DNA of 39,082 nt from Myxococcales bacterium. Its GTDB lineage: Bacteria > Myxococcota_A > Polyangia > Polyangiales > Polyangiaceae. The first letter of the stretch is position 1, and each line of letters starts with the position of its first letter. The stretch spans positions 1-39,082 of the forward strand of contig JAEUKG010000156.1 in assembly GCA_016794325.1 (NCBI GenBank), in the 5' to 3' direction. Under the pieces are notes generated by a model, which had not been told where the DNA came from, did not search any database, and saw only the letters and a list, made by a program, of their open reading frames with translations. This document shows, one piece after another, positions 8,220-16,837 of this stretch. A program made the position numbers and the translations under genes.

Positions 8220-9898
8220 TCGTCCACAAGCGGCGCCTCGTCTTCAACACCCGCCTCGGCCTCGCCCTCGGCGTCGCCGCGTACCTCGCGTGGCTGATCC
8301 GCAGCGCGCGCACCCTCGGATTCTGCCGCGACGAGAGCTTCTACTTCGACGCCGCCCAGAACCACGCCCGGTGGATCAAGCTCCTCCTCGACTCCCCGAA
8401 GCGCGCCTTCGAGCGCGGCGCGGTCGACGGCGCCTTCTCCTACAACCACGAGCACCCGTCGTTCCTGAAGAACCTCTTCGGCGTGTCGTGGGCCTACCTC
8501 CACGAGAAGTGGCACGTCTTCGACGACGCGAGCACGTCGTTCCGCTTCCCGGGGATGGTGATGGCTTGCCTCGCGATCGCGGTGACGTACTCCATGGGGT
8601 CGCGCTTCTACGGCCGCGTGGCCGGGCTGTTCGCCGCGGGCGCGCTCGCCCTCATGCCGCGTGTCTTCTACCACGCGCACCTCGCCTGCTTCGACGTCGG
8701 CATCATGGCCATGATCGCCGCGAGCGTCTGGGCCTACGAGCGCGCCCACGCCACCGGGAAGCCGAGCTGGATCGTCGCGTTCGGCGTCGTCTACGGCATG
8801 ACGCTCGACACCAAACACAACGCGTGGATGCTCCCCGCCGTCTTCCTCGGGCACACGCTGGTGGTGGCCTCCACGAGCCCGAAGGTGGACGTTCGCCGCG
8901 CGGTCCGGCTCGCCGCGCCGCTCGTGTCGATGGGAACCCTCGGGCCCCTCGTCTGCTACGCGCTCTGGCCGTGGCTCTGGAACGACACCCAGCCTCGCAT
9001 CCGCGAGTACGTGTCGTTCCACATGAACCACGAGTACTACAACATGGAGTTCCTCGGCCGGAACTACTTCAGCGCGCCTTCGCCGCCGCACTACGCGCCG
9101 GTGATGATCGCCGCGACGGTCCCCACCATCACCCTCGTGCTCTTCGCCGTCGGCGCCGCCGAGCGGTTGCGGAGCTTCGGGAGGCTGGTCGCGCGGCGCC
9201 TGCGCACCAAGGAGGCGCAGCCCGAGCTCGCCTGGACCGCGGTGCAGCGCGACGCGCTCGTCTTCGCCGCGGTGGCGGTGCCGCTCGCCGTGTTCTTCTT
9301 GCCCTCGACGCCGATCTTCGGCGGCACCAAACACTGGTTCCCGGCCTACCCGTTCATGGCGATGCTCGCCGGCCGCGCCTTCTCCGTCGCGCGCGCGCGG
9401 CTCTGGCCGCTGGTGCGGAGCCGCATTCCTATCCGCAGTGGGATGTTCGCGGCCGCGCTCGGGCTCGTCTGCCTCGCGGCGCCCCTCGCGGCGACGGCCC
9501 ACTCGCACCCGTTCGGGCTCTCGGCTTACGTCCCCCTCGCCGGAGGGACCCGCGGCGGCGCGTCGCTCGGCCTCAACCGGCAGTTCTGGGGCTTCACCAC
9601 CCAGAGCCTCGCCCCCTTCCTCGAGCGGGAGGCCCGGCCCGGCGAGCGCATCTTCATCCACGACACGACGTGGGGAGCGTTCGGCCGGATGCAGCAGGAG
9701 AAGCGCCTGCGGTCGGACCTCTCCGGCGTCGGCGCCCCCACCGACGGCGACCTCGCCATCGTCCACCACGAGCTCCACATGGCCGAGGCCGACACGAACA
9801 TCCAGACCGCCTACGAGACGACGACGCCGGTGTACGTGCTGACGCACGACGGCGTGCCCATCATCAGCGTCTACCGGCGGCCCGGGACGCGTCGTTGA
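8216..9898 (+). CDS. GT39-family (PMT/ArnT-like) membrane glycosyltransferase
   Basis: 560 residues with about twelve transmembrane helices. The first helix (11-30) is followed by the catalytic loop GFCRDESFYFD, where Asp39-Glu40 is the DE pair of GT39 enzymes that use polyprenyl-phosphate sugars. ACFDVGIMAM and LDTKHNAWMLP match conserved loops of the same family. FGGTKHWFPAYPF lies in a late loop. A soluble tail of about 90 residues contains FIHDTTWGAFGRMQ. The enzyme would transfer a lipid-linked sugar to a protein, lipid or glycan on the periplasmic side. The donor could come from the GT2 at 1589. The start at 8216 overlaps the upstream stop by ATGA, so it is cotranslated with the anchored protein. 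The acceptor is unknown. Confidence 0.85.
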   Translation: MIVHKRRLVFNTRLGLALGVAAYLAWLIRSARTLGFCRDESFYFDAAQNHARWIKLLLDSPKRAFERGAVDGAFSYNHEHPSFLKNLFGVSWAYLHEKWHVFDDASTSFRFPGMVMACLAIAVTYSMGSRFYGRVAGLFAAGALALMPRVFYHAHLACFDVGIMAMIAASVWAYERAHATGKPSWIVAFGVVYGMTLDTKHNAWMLPAVFLGHTLVVASTSPKVDVRRAVRLAAPLVSMGTLGPLVCYALWPWLWNDTQPRIREYVSFHMNHEYYNMEFLGRNYFSAPSPPHYAPVMIAATVPTITLVLFAVGAAERLRSFGRLVARRLRTKEAQPELAWTAVQRDALVFAAVAVPLAVFFLPSTPIFGGTKHWFPAYPFMAMLAGRAFSVARARLWPLVRSRIPIRSGMFAAALGLVCLAAPLAATAHSHPFGLSAYVPLAGGTRGGASLGLNRQFWGFTTQSLAPFLEREARPGERIFIHDTTWGAFGRMQQEKRLRSDLSGVGAPTDGDLAIVHHELHMAEADTNIQTAYETTTPVYVLTHDGVPIISVYRRPGTRR

Positions 9899-9917
9899 CG
9901 CCGCCGCTCGCGACGTC

Positions 9918-9946
9918 TTGACACACGCCCGATGCCCGCCTAAAGG
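9918..9946 (+). promoter_or_regulatory. Promoter of tRNA-Lys
   Basis: A consensus -35 TTGACA (9918-9923), a 17-base spacer and TAAAGG (9941-9946) as a weak -10. The expected start is near 9953, about 10 bases before the mature tRNA. Confidence 0.6.
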
Positions 9947-9962
9947 GCTTTTCTCGCTTCAC

Positions 9963-10038
9963 GGGCGAATAGCTCAATTGGTAGAGCAGCGGACTCTTAA
10001 TCCGTTGGCTCAGGGTTCAAGTCCCTGTTCGCCCACCA
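9963..10038 (+). tRNA. tRNA-Lys, anticodon CTT
   Basis: Folds completely by eye. The acceptor is GGGCGAA (9963-9969) with TTCGCCC (10028-10034), followed by A and an encoded CCA (10036-10038). The D arm is GCTC/GAGC. The anticodon stem is GCGGA/TCCGT with loop CTCTTAA, placing CTT at 9996-9998. The T arm is CAGGG/CCCTG with loop TTCAAGT. It reads AAG lysine codons, the abundant ones in this GC-rich genome. It has its own promoter and terminator and stands alone. Confidence 0.98.
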
Positions 10039-10042
10039 CGAT

Positions 10043-10084
10043 CGAAGCCGGCCCCGCCCCTGCGGACGCCGGCTTCGCTGTTTC
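10043..10084 (+). terminator. Terminator of tRNA-Lys
   Basis: A perfect 10-bp stem CGAAGCCGGC (10043-10052) with GCCGGCTTCG (10068-10077) and a 15-base loop, followed by CTGTTTCG with a short T run. It starts 5 bases after the tRNA. Confidence 0.75.
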
Positions 10085-10196
10085 GTAGCCGACCGCTTCG
10101 TAACCTCGCGGCGCCGGAAGGTCGGGAGCGCCGCGCGGATGGACGGCGCGTCGGGACCACGTCGGGCGCGAAGAGGCCGCGGGTGTGCGGCGGGCG

Positions 10197-10218
10197 GCGC
10201 CCCGGGCGCGCCCCGGGC
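10197..10218 (+). repeat. Tandem 11-mer GCGCCCCGGGC
   Basis: Two adjacent perfect copies (10197-10207, 10208-10218), each containing the self-complementary CCCCGGG core minus one base. They lie about 50 bases upstream of the candidate sigma54 element at 10268, at a distance where activator sites can occur. It may equally be structure in GC-rich spacer DNA. Confidence 0.6.
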
Positions 10219-10267
10219 CGCGGCCCCGGCGCGCCTGAAATTCGCAGTGTTTGCGTGGGGATACCGT

Positions 10268-10283
10268 TGGCCTTGCCCTTGCT
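10268..10283 (+). promoter_or_regulatory. Candidate sigma54 -24/-12 element
   Basis: TGGC at 10268-10271 and TTGC at 10279-10282 with following T. GG and GC are exactly 10 bases apart, as sigma54 requires. The two bases after TGGC differ from consensus (CT in place of AC). The predicted start falls next to the ATG at 10296, which would leave almost no leader; this weakens the call. TACTTC (10283-10288) is a competing sigma70-type -10. Confidence 0.35.
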
Positions 10284-10295
10284 ACTTCTGGCCCC

Positions 10296-11702
10296 ATGCG
10301 TAAGAAGTCGCTCGCTCTCCTCGGACTCGTGCTCACCCTTGGCTCCGCCACCCCCGCGCTCGCGCAGACGAGCGGCCGCGCCTCGTCGCCGTCGAAAACC
10401 CCGCCCCCCGCCGAGCTCGCGCCGACGATCGGAGCGTTCCGCGTGGTGTCGACGCCGATGCCGATGTCACCGGGCTACTACGGAGGGTATCCGTCGGGTG
10501 ACAACCTCATCTCGCAAGGGACCGGTCACAGCGACCAGCTGCGCGGCTTCTACAGCCAGACGCGGCAGGTCGCCCCCAAGTTCCTGGCGCACGACAAGCG
10601 GCTCGACGACGACGTCGGCGTCTTCGAGGACACCGTGCGCGAGCAGGGCGACAAGGTGCTGCGGACGATGCGCGGCCCGTCGTTCGGCGCGTCGCTGCGC
10701 GAGACGAATCGCTCCAGCAACCAGCGCCTCCAGGTCCTCCTGAACGAATACAACGACCACGTCCACGACGCGCGGAAAGCGCGCATCGCCCACCAGAGCG
10801 CCCAGAAGACCGCCGAGGGCGCGCGCTTCCAGCTCCAGGCGAGCGACGCGGACTCCAAGGAGTGCTCCCTCTTGATGGAGAAGTCCAAGGCCGAGGCCCG
10901 GAAGGCCGAGGTCATGGCGCGCGTCGCCCGGAGTGACTGGTTCCTGAACGGCGTCGAGAAGCTCGCCACCTCCCTCGCGACGGGCGGCCCCTCGGCGGCG
11001 ATCGCCTACTTGGGCGGCGAGATCGGCTCGGCCACGACGGGCGCGCTGAAGACCGCGATCCGCGAGACCATCTACGCCTCGGAGATGGAGACCCTCTACC
11101 AGGTCGGTCTCGAGATCGAGGCCATCGACAAGGCGCTCGCGGCCCAGCGCTGCTCGAAGCAGAAGGCGACGCTGCAGCAGGCTCGCGCCAACCTCGAGGC
11201 GAAGACCCTCGACGTCCTGCTCACCGCCGGGGGCCCCGTCGAGCACCGCATGAAGGCGTGGCGGACCCTCGATCTGCTCGCCACGCTGCGAGGCCGCGAC
11301 GGCAAGCCGCTCGCGACGTTCAAGGAGCTCCGGGACTACAACAGCCAGGTCAACACGATGGGGCGCAAGCTGTTCGACTCCGTGACCGCGTACGAGCAGT
11401 TCCTGTGGCAGGACCCGATCTCGCGCGGCGACGCGATGCTCGCGGGCGTGCGCGAGGACAAAGCGTACGTCGCCGCCAACGCGGCGCGCATGGACCCCAA
11501 GGGCAGCTGGCGCGCGCGCTGGGGCGGGCTCGAGGACTTCTTCGTCCACTACACCCGCTGGTACAAGGCCGAGACCGATCGCGGGCAGGTGGTGCTCGAG
11601 CTCCTGCGCGAGGGTCGCCACCTCGCCTTCGTCGACTACGTGGTCGCGCGCTCGCTCAAGGAGCTCGGCGCGACGGTGGCGCCCGAGGACATCATCCCCT
11701 GA
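10296..11702 (+). CDS. Exported protein of unknown function, helical
   Basis: 468 residues. A signal peptide MRKKSLALLGLVLTLGS, continuing to ATPALA, is cut before QTSGR (residue 24), so it is a periplasmic or secreted soluble protein. Residues 40-95 carry a Pro/Gly/Tyr-rich segment (MSPGYYGGYPSGDN). Then a long mostly helical region contains coiled-coil-like stretches (about 120-210 and 280-330), for example KSKAEARKAEVMARV and RCSKQKATLQQARANLE. A Gly/Ala-rich stretch, TGGPSAAIAYLGGEIGSATTG, here described as residues 229-249, could be a membrane-active or turn region. No family or catalytic motif is recognised. No ribosome-binding site precedes the ATG; the signal peptide fixes the start. 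It stands alone between tRNA-Lys and a convergent membrane protein gene, separated by a strong hairpin. Confidence 0.75.
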   Translation: MRKKSLALLGLVLTLGSATPALAQTSGRASSPSKTPPPAELAPTIGAFRVVSTPMPMSPGYYGGYPSGDNLISQGTGHSDQLRGFYSQTRQVAPKFLAHDKRLDDDVGVFEDTVREQGDKVLRTMRGPSFGASLRETNRSSNQRLQVLLNEYNDHVHDARKARIAHQSAQKTAEGARFQLQASDADSKECSLLMEKSKAEARKAEVMARVARSDWFLNGVEKLATSLATGGPSAAIAYLGGEIGSATTGALKTAIRETIYASEMETLYQVGLEIEAIDKALAAQRCSKQKATLQQARANLEAKTLDVLLTAGGPVEHRMKAWRTLDLLATLRGRDGKPLATFKELRDYNSQVNTMGRKLFDSVTAYEQFLWQDPISRGDAMLAGVREDKAYVAANAARMDPKGSWRARWGGLEDFFVHYTRWYKAETDRGQVVLELLREGRHLAFVDYVVARSLKELGATVAPEDIIP

Positions 11703-11741
11703 CATCGCCCTCCGAGGCTCTCGCCCCCGCCTCCCGACCCA

Positions 11742-11773
11742 CGGCGCCGTTCCCTCGCACGGGAGCGGCGCCG
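11742..11773. terminator. Bidirectional hairpin between convergent genes
   Basis: A 13-bp stem (CGGCGCCGTTCCC with GGGAGCGGCGCCG, one T-G wobble) and a 6-base loop. It lies between the stops at 11702 (+) and 11804 (-), so it can serve both transcripts. No U-tract on either side. Confidence 0.65.
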
Positions 11774-11803
11774 CGCGCGTTCGTGGCCGTCACGCGCACG
11801 CCC

Positions 11804-13117
11804 CTAGTCGTCGGGCGTCGCCAGCGGCTGGCGGTTGAGGCTCCGAGAGACCGCGAGCATCGCGATGATGACGACGAGGAAATAAAGGCGCGGCAAGAAG
11901 TGACCGTGGATGCCGGCGTGCTGCTGCATGACGACCATCCATCCCGACGAGATGAGGATGCTCACCGCGATGGCGACGATGTACCGCCACGCAGGCTCCC
12001 AGCTCACGAGGTGCTTCTCGGCCGCGCCGACGCTCGGCCACCGGATGCGGCGCCGGAGCGCGAGCGCGGACGTCACGAGCCCGACGAAGCCGACGAAGCT
12101 GAAGTTCAGGTACGTCGGCTTCGGCAGGAGATCGAACCAGTAGTAGAAGATGACGCCGAAGGTGCCGTTCACGGGGAACTTCATCCACGTCGCGCCGCCC
12201 GTCCGCTTGCGGCCAGCCTTCGCGAGATCGGCGAGCGCCTCGGAGAAGCCGCCGAGGTACGCGGAGACCTGCACGAGGTGGAGCACCTGCGCGAGGCCGA
12301 AGCCGGCGCAGCACGCGACGACGCACATCAGCGCACCGCGCCACGTCGCCGGGGCGCGCCAGTCCTCCCGCAGCAGCCACACCGGGACGGCCGTGAACGC
12401 GACGACGAACACGTATTCGTAGCAGAACCACCCGGCGACGAACGCGATCGCCCCCAGCGCAGCGAGGTGCGGCGGCTTCACCCGGTCGCTCTTCAGGAGC
12501 GCGAGCAAGAGCACGCCGATCTCGGCGAGGCACAGCGACAGCGCGTACCCGTGGTAGCAGAGCCCGTGCATCATGTTGGCGAACATGGGCGCTGCGAGGA
12601 ACACCAGGTACACCGCCGCCGTGTGGCGTACGCCGATGGTGGCCGCCATCGCGTACGCGAGGAACGAAAACGCGAGGAGCCCGACGCCGAGCGGCAGCAG
12701 CCGGTAGTGGAAGACCGCTCCTTTCCCGAACAGCTTGGTCATGAACGCGACCGTGTACGCGCTGCCGGGAGGGTTGTGCAGGTACACGCAGTCGCGCGGG
12801 ACCATGCACAGCTCCTGGTCGTGCTTCCCGCCGGCGGACTCGAACGCCGTGCCGTAGCTGATCTCCGGCAGGCCCTTGCGGTACCCGAAGCCGTGGTCGG
12901 CGAACGCCTCCCCGGCGCGGATGTCGTTCGCCTCGCCGTACGAGTCGGCGATCTCCGACAGGTTCAAGCCGCGGGCCCAGGCGTAGCTGACCTCTCGGCC
13001 GACCATGGTGAGCACCACGCAGACGATGATCCCCAGGCTCAGGAGGTCGACCAGGGACCAGGCGCGGTGTGAGGTCGTCGAACCCTCGGGGAGCCGTCTC
13101 GCCGCGCGAGCTTCCAC
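11804..13117 (-). CDS. Polytopic membrane protein, GT-C glycosyltransferase-like
   Basis: 437 residues from a GTG at 13117. About ten transmembrane helices. The first loop after helix 1 (residues about 27-45) contains NLSEIADSYGEANDIRAGEA, with acidic residues at the position where GT-C enzymes keep their catalytic Asp. It is followed by CVYLHNPPGSAYTVAF, the HNPPG motif seen in several uncharacterised bacterial GT-C proteins. WFCYEYVFVVAF and YLNFSFVGFVG mark later helices. It lacks the large soluble tail of its neighbours. A role in moving lipid-linked sugars is inferred from fold and context, not shown. TGG-TAGAGT lies 7 bases before the start codon, arguing for this GTG and for a leaderless mRNA. 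Confidence 0.7.
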   Translation of the reverse strand: MEARAARRLPEGSTTSHRAWSLVDLLSLGIIVCVVLTMVGREVSYAWARGLNLSEIADSYGEANDIRAGEAFADHGFGYRKGLPEISYGTAFESAGGKHDQELCMVPRDCVYLHNPPGSAYTVAFMTKLFGKGAVFHYRLLPLGVGLLAFSFLAYAMAATIGVRHTAAVYLVFLAAPMFANMMHGLCYHGYALSLCLAEIGVLLLALLKSDRVKPPHLAALGAIAFVAGWFCYEYVFVVAFTAVPVWLLREDWRAPATWRGALMCVVACCAGFGLAQVLHLVQVSAYLGGFSEALADLAKAGRKRTGGATWMKFPVNGTFGVIFYYWFDLLPKPTYLNFSFVGFVGLVTSALALRRRIRWPSVGAAEKHLVSWEPAWRYIVAIAVSILISSGWMVVMQQHAGIHGHFLPRLYFLVVIIAMLAVSRSLNRQPLATPDD

Positions 13118-13124
13118 GCGGGGG

Positions 13125-13133
13125 ACTCTACCA
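13125..13133 (-). promoter_or_regulatory. Extended -10, TGGTAGAGT
   Basis: On the minus strand TGG plus TAGAGT, 7 bases before the GTG at 13117. It matches the TGnTAnnnT form and implies transcription starting at or next to the start codon. No -35 seen. Confidence 0.5.
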
Positions 13134-13177
13134 CGGTGCCTCTCGGGCCAGCGCAGGAAACGGCGCCTCGCGCGAGC

Positions 13178-13200
13178 CCCCCGGCGGCGCGCGCCGGGGG
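13178..13200 (-). terminator. Hairpin after the methyltransferase-GT2 fusion gene
   Basis: A 9-bp stem CCCCCGGCG with CGCCGGGGG and a 5-base loop, downstream of the leftward gene that ends at 13229. No U-tract. Confidence 0.5.
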
Positions 13201-13228
13201 CGCCGCGACGACGTGGCGCGGCGCCCGC

Positions 13229-14683
13229 TCAGATGAACTTGAGCTTCCGCGCGGCGAACACGCTCATCCGGAGGAGGATGAGACCGTGCCGGAACCGCGA
13301 GATGTTGGTCTCGCCGTAGGTGCGGTTCTTGTAGCGGATGGGGATCTCGAGGATCTTCAGCTGCAGCTTGCTCGCGCCGAAGATCAGGTCGAAGTCGCCG
13401 AACGGGTCGAAGTCGCCGAAGTAGGACCGGTTCTTCGCGAGGCGCTCGTAGTCCTCGCTCCAGAGCACCTTCGTCCCGCACAGCGTGTCCTTCATCGGCT
13501 GGTCGAGGAGGAAGGTGAAGACCTTGGCGAAGCCAGCGTTGCCGATCTTGTTGAGGAAGCGCATCGCCTCGCTCTCCATCGGGTACACCATGCGGTTGCC
13601 GTGGACGTAGTCGGCCCGGCCCGCGACCATCGCGTCGAAGAACTTGGGCAGCTCCTCCGGGGGCACGGTGAGGTCGGCGTCGAGGATCATGAGCATGTCC
13701 CCCTGCGCGCGCCCGAAGCCCTCGCGCACCGCGTCGGCCTTGCCCTTGCCGACCTGCTTGCACGCGCTCAGCTTGAGGGGGCCCTTGTAGGTCGCGACGA
13801 CCTCCTGGATCTTCTCGTACGTCCCGTCGCTCGAGCCGCCCTCGACGAAGATGATCTCGGTGGACGACCCCATGACCGGGGTTCGATCGACCGCCGCTTG
13901 GATGTTGCCCGCCTCGTTGCGCGCCGGCACCACCACCGTCACCTTGGGGGCCTTGGGGCGGGCCACGCGGCGGGGGCGCAGCGTGTAGAGCCGGTAGAGC
14001 GACGCCGCCCGGAAGGGGTCGACCTTCGCCATCCACTTGTTGAGGACGGTCGACACGCCCGGCACGTCGGCGGGCAGGATCATGCGATCTTCGGCGCGGA
14101 TCGCCTCGAGATCGGTGAGGTCGAAGAGGTTGTCGAGGGTGGCCTCGCCCAGCCAGTTCTCCTCCGGCCCGCGCTCGACGACGCCCACCGCCGCCGCGGC
14201 GGCGAGCGGACCCGCCCAGAGGTAGTTGAAGCAGGTGAGGTAGATGCGCCCGTCGTCCGTGAGGTGGCGGCGGAGGTTCTCGAGCAAGCGCTGCACGTCG
14301 TGGACCGAGTGGATGAGCCGATCGGCGACGATCGCGTCGTAGCGCTCGTTGGACGTGAACGTGGTGGCTTCGCCGAGCTCGACGCGCATCCCGGGATCGC
14401 GACCGCGCGCGATCTCGACCGCCTCGGGCAGCCAGTCGATGCCGTGGCGAACGGCGTTGGGCAAGCCGGCGAGCGTCTCGCCGCGGCCGACGCCGACCTC
14501 GAGCACCTTGAGGTCGCGGTGGATCGCCCGGCCGAGGGCCCCGGTGATGTCGCGCTGGAGCACCGCGCGCCGCCCCGAGTTGCCCCGCTGCAAGAGCGCG
14601 CGGAAGTAGCGCTCCCACGCGGCGGGGATGCGCAGGTCGCCAGGGGTGGGCGCGGGGGCCTTGGACGCGAGCTCGAGTGCCAT
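13229..14683 (-). CDS. Fused SAM methyltransferase - GT2 glycosyltransferase
   Basis: 484 residues in two domains. The N-terminal half (about 20-210) is a class I methyltransferase with KVLEVGVGRGETLAGLP (59-75) as SAM loop and DAIVADRLIHSVHDV (116-130) as the motif IV region. A linker of about 35 residues leads to a GT2 domain (246-484): VTVVVPARNEAGNI, FVEGGSSDGTYE, and the metal-binding ILDADLTVPPEELPKF (about 334-349). DTLCGTKVLW and FGDFDLIFGASK are acceptor-site motifs of polyprenyl-phosphate-type GT2. The C-terminus is very basic and aromatic (RHGLILLRMSVFAARKLKFI, last 20), without clear membrane helices. It may synthesise and methylate, or recognise, the same lipid-linked or nucleotide sugar. 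This start is the only ATG before the first helix. Confidence 0.85.
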   Translation of the reverse strand: MALELASKAPAPTPGDLRIPAAWERYFRALLQRGNSGRRAVLQRDITGALGRAIHRDLKVLEVGVGRGETLAGLPNAVRHGIDWLPEAVEIARGRDPGMRVELGEATTFTSNERYDAIVADRLIHSVHDVQRLLENLRRHLTDDGRIYLTCFNYLWAGPLAAAAAVGVVERGPEENWLGEATLDNLFDLTDLEAIRAEDRMILPADVPGVSTVLNKWMAKVDPFRAASLYRLYTLRPRRVARPKAPKVTVVVPARNEAGNIQAAVDRTPVMGSSTEIIFVEGGSSDGTYEKIQEVVATYKGPLKLSACKQVGKGKADAVREGFGRAQGDMLMILDADLTVPPEELPKFFDAMVAGRADYVHGNRMVYPMESEAMRFLNKIGNAGFAKVFTFLLDQPMKDTLCGTKVLWSEDYERLAKNRSYFGDFDPFGDFDLIFGASKLQLKILEIPIRYKNRTYGETNISRFRHGLILLRMSVFAARKLKFI

Positions 14684-14785
14684 GAGACAGACCCATAGCG
14701 CGTGTCGGGCTCCGCGAGAACCCGGCAGCGCGGCGCGTCCGTCAAGCCCGTCGACAGATCGGGCGAATCGTGGCATGCGTGGCGC

Positions 14786-16828
14786 ATGCGCAGAGGCTTG
14801 GGTATGGCCTGGCGCCTGCTTCTGCCGATCGCGGTGGCGGTGGCGTTCGGGGTCTTCTACCGCCACCCCTACGTGCGCAGCGCCGTCTGGGTGTGCCTCC
14901 TGCTCGTCTCCTACGACGGATGGGGCCGCGGGGCGCTGGAGGCCGCCCGGCGCGCCGGCTTGCCCGACCTCGACGTCGACCTCGGCGTGCGGCTCTCGTG
15001 GGGCATGGCGGTGACGCTCTTCCTCGGCGGGATCGCGTGCATGTTGCACTTCGCCAACCGCTCGTTCTTGTTCGCCGAGGTCGCGGTGGGGTGGGCGCTC
15101 GAGGCGACCGTGCTCCTGCACGCGCGCGGGCGAGCGCCGTCCTTGCGCGCCGTCCGCGCGTCCCTCGCGCGCCCCCTCCCCCTGTTCATCGGGGTGGTGG
15201 CGGTCCTCTTCTTCGCCAACGAGCTCGTGGGCGGCGTCGCGAACCCCTGGACCAACCGCTCCGACGACGAGCCGCTCTACTTCTTCATCCCCCAGAAGCT
15301 GCTCGACACGGGATCCATGCTCGAGCCCTACAACGTGCGGCGGATGACGTCGTACGGTGGGCAGTTCTTCCTGCACGGGCAGTTCCTGCTCTTCGGCTCG
15401 CACTACCAGCTCAACGCCGTCGACCAAGGCCTCGGGACGTTCCTCGTGCTCGCCCACGTCTTCGGGGAGACCGCGCGCCCGTCCCTCCGGCGGCCCCGCG
15501 TCCTCGCCCTCGTCCTCGGCTTCCTCCTCGTCGTCACGATCGACACCGTCCGCTACAACGTCGGGAGCCTGATGACGGTGCTCGCGGCCCTCCTCGGCAC
15601 CCACCGCACCTGGATGATCGCGCGGAGGGACGACGACATCCGCCCCGCGGGCTACGTGCTCACCGCGCTCTGCTGCGCCTCCGCGTGCGTCCTGCGGACG
15701 AGCGCGGCTCCCCCCGTCGCTGCGTTCCTCGGCCTCACCGCGATCCAGCACGCGCTGCCGCGGCCGCTGCGCCTCCAGCGCGACGCGCTCAAGCACGCCG
15801 CGGTTCGTGTCGCGCGCACGGTCGGGGCCCTGGGCGCTGCGACGGCCGCCTCCCTGCTCGCCTGGCTCGCGCTCTACAGGCAGTCGTCGGGCACGTGGAT
15901 CTACCCGCTCAGCCGCGGCAACATGACGCCCGGCTTCGCGATCCTCAAGGTCGAGTCCGGGGTGTGGTTCAACCTGAAGCACGTGCTGTCGGACCTCGCG
16001 TACCCGAAGCCGATCGCGACCTCGATCCTCCTGCTCGCCGCCGGCGCACTGCCGCTCACGCTCGGGCGGGCGGCGCCGCGGGAGCGAGCGACCGCAGGCT
16101 CCGACGCGCCGATCCTCGTCACCGTCGCGTTCTTCGCGATGATCTTCACGAGCGTGCTCGGCGGGGCCTTCGACGAGGCGCCCAACGCCCGGTACTACTT
16201 CGGCTTCTTGATGTGGGCGGTCCTGATGGTGGTCCTCGGCGCCGTCCGCCCCGGCGCGCTCGGCGCGCGCGGCATCGTCGCGATCGTCGCCGTCTTGATC
16301 CACGTGGCCGCGACGCGCGAGCCGCTGAAGAAGCGCTTCGACGCTCACCTCACGTTGGCGGAGAACAACATCGACCCGCCGTTCACCGCGATCCAAGACA
16401 GCGAGGCGGCGACGCGCCTCTACCGCGAGGCCCAGGCCGAGATCCCCAAGGGCGCGCGGGCGGTGATGACGGTGGAGGAGCCGTTCCGCTTCGACATGAA
16501 GCGCAACCCGCTCTTCAGCCTCGACCTCGCCGGGGGCCTCGGCCCGGCGCCCGGGTTTCCGTGCTTCCAGGGGCCGGAGGCGCTCGCGGCGTACCTCCTC
16601 GCGAACGGGATCGACTACATCATCACCATCCCGTACGTCCCGACGCGCTACCTCGACCTCTACGACCTCGAGGCATGGCGAAAGCACCGGACGGCCACGC
16701 GGAGCTTCCTCGTGTACGAGGCGCCGTACATGGTCGACGCCATGGAGTCGATCGAGGCCCTCCGCAAGACGCGGCGCACGGTCGTGAAGGGCGGAGGCCT
16801 CGCGATCATCGACCTGCGGACCCGCTGA
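14786..16828 (+). CDS. Large GT-C-like membrane protein with DDE loop
   Basis: 680 residues from ATG 14786. An ATG at 14804, six codons later with AGAGG upstream, is an equally good start; a GTG at 14702 is less likely. About eleven to twelve transmembrane helices. The key loop NPWTNRSDDEPLYFFIPQK (about 153-171) has Asp160-Asp161-Glu162 next to an aromatic stretch, like the catalytic loop of GT39/GT83-type enzymes. About 130 soluble residues follow the last helix and contain ARAVMTVEEPFRFDMKRN. It probably transfers a lipid-carried sugar on the periplasmic side. It is divergent from the fusion gene, with 102 bases between starts, and ends 9 bases from the convergent fcl gene. Confidence 0.75.
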   Translation: MRRGLGMAWRLLLPIAVAVAFGVFYRHPYVRSAVWVCLLLVSYDGWGRGALEAARRAGLPDLDVDLGVRLSWGMAVTLFLGGIACMLHFANRSFLFAEVAVGWALEATVLLHARGRAPSLRAVRASLARPLPLFIGVVAVLFFANELVGGVANPWTNRSDDEPLYFFIPQKLLDTGSMLEPYNVRRMTSYGGQFFLHGQFLLFGSHYQLNAVDQGLGTFLVLAHVFGETARPSLRRPRVLALVLGFLLVVTIDTVRYNVGSLMTVLAALLGTHRTWMIARRDDDIRPAGYVLTALCCASACVLRTSAAPPVAAFLGLTAIQHALPRPLRLQRDALKHAAVRVARTVGALGAATAASLLAWLALYRQSSGTWIYPLSRGNMTPGFAILKVESGVWFNLKHVLSDLAYPKPIATSILLLAAGALPLTLGRAAPRERATAGSDAPILVTVAFFAMIFTSVLGGAFDEAPNARYYFGFLMWAVLMVVLGAVRPGALGARGIVAIVAVLIHVAATREPLKKRFDAHLTLAENNIDPPFTAIQDSEAATRLYREAQAEIPKGARAVMTVEEPFRFDMKRNPLFSLDLAGGLGPAPGFPCFQGPEALAAYLLANGIDYIITIPYVPTRYLDLYDLEAWRKHRTATRSFLVYEAPYMVDAMESIEALRKTRRTVVKGGGLAIIDLRTR

Positions 16829-16837
16829 AGGGCGGCG

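Noticed and set aside
9963-10038. tRNA-Lys as an integration site
   Set aside because: No repeat of the tRNA 3' end and no integrase in the window.
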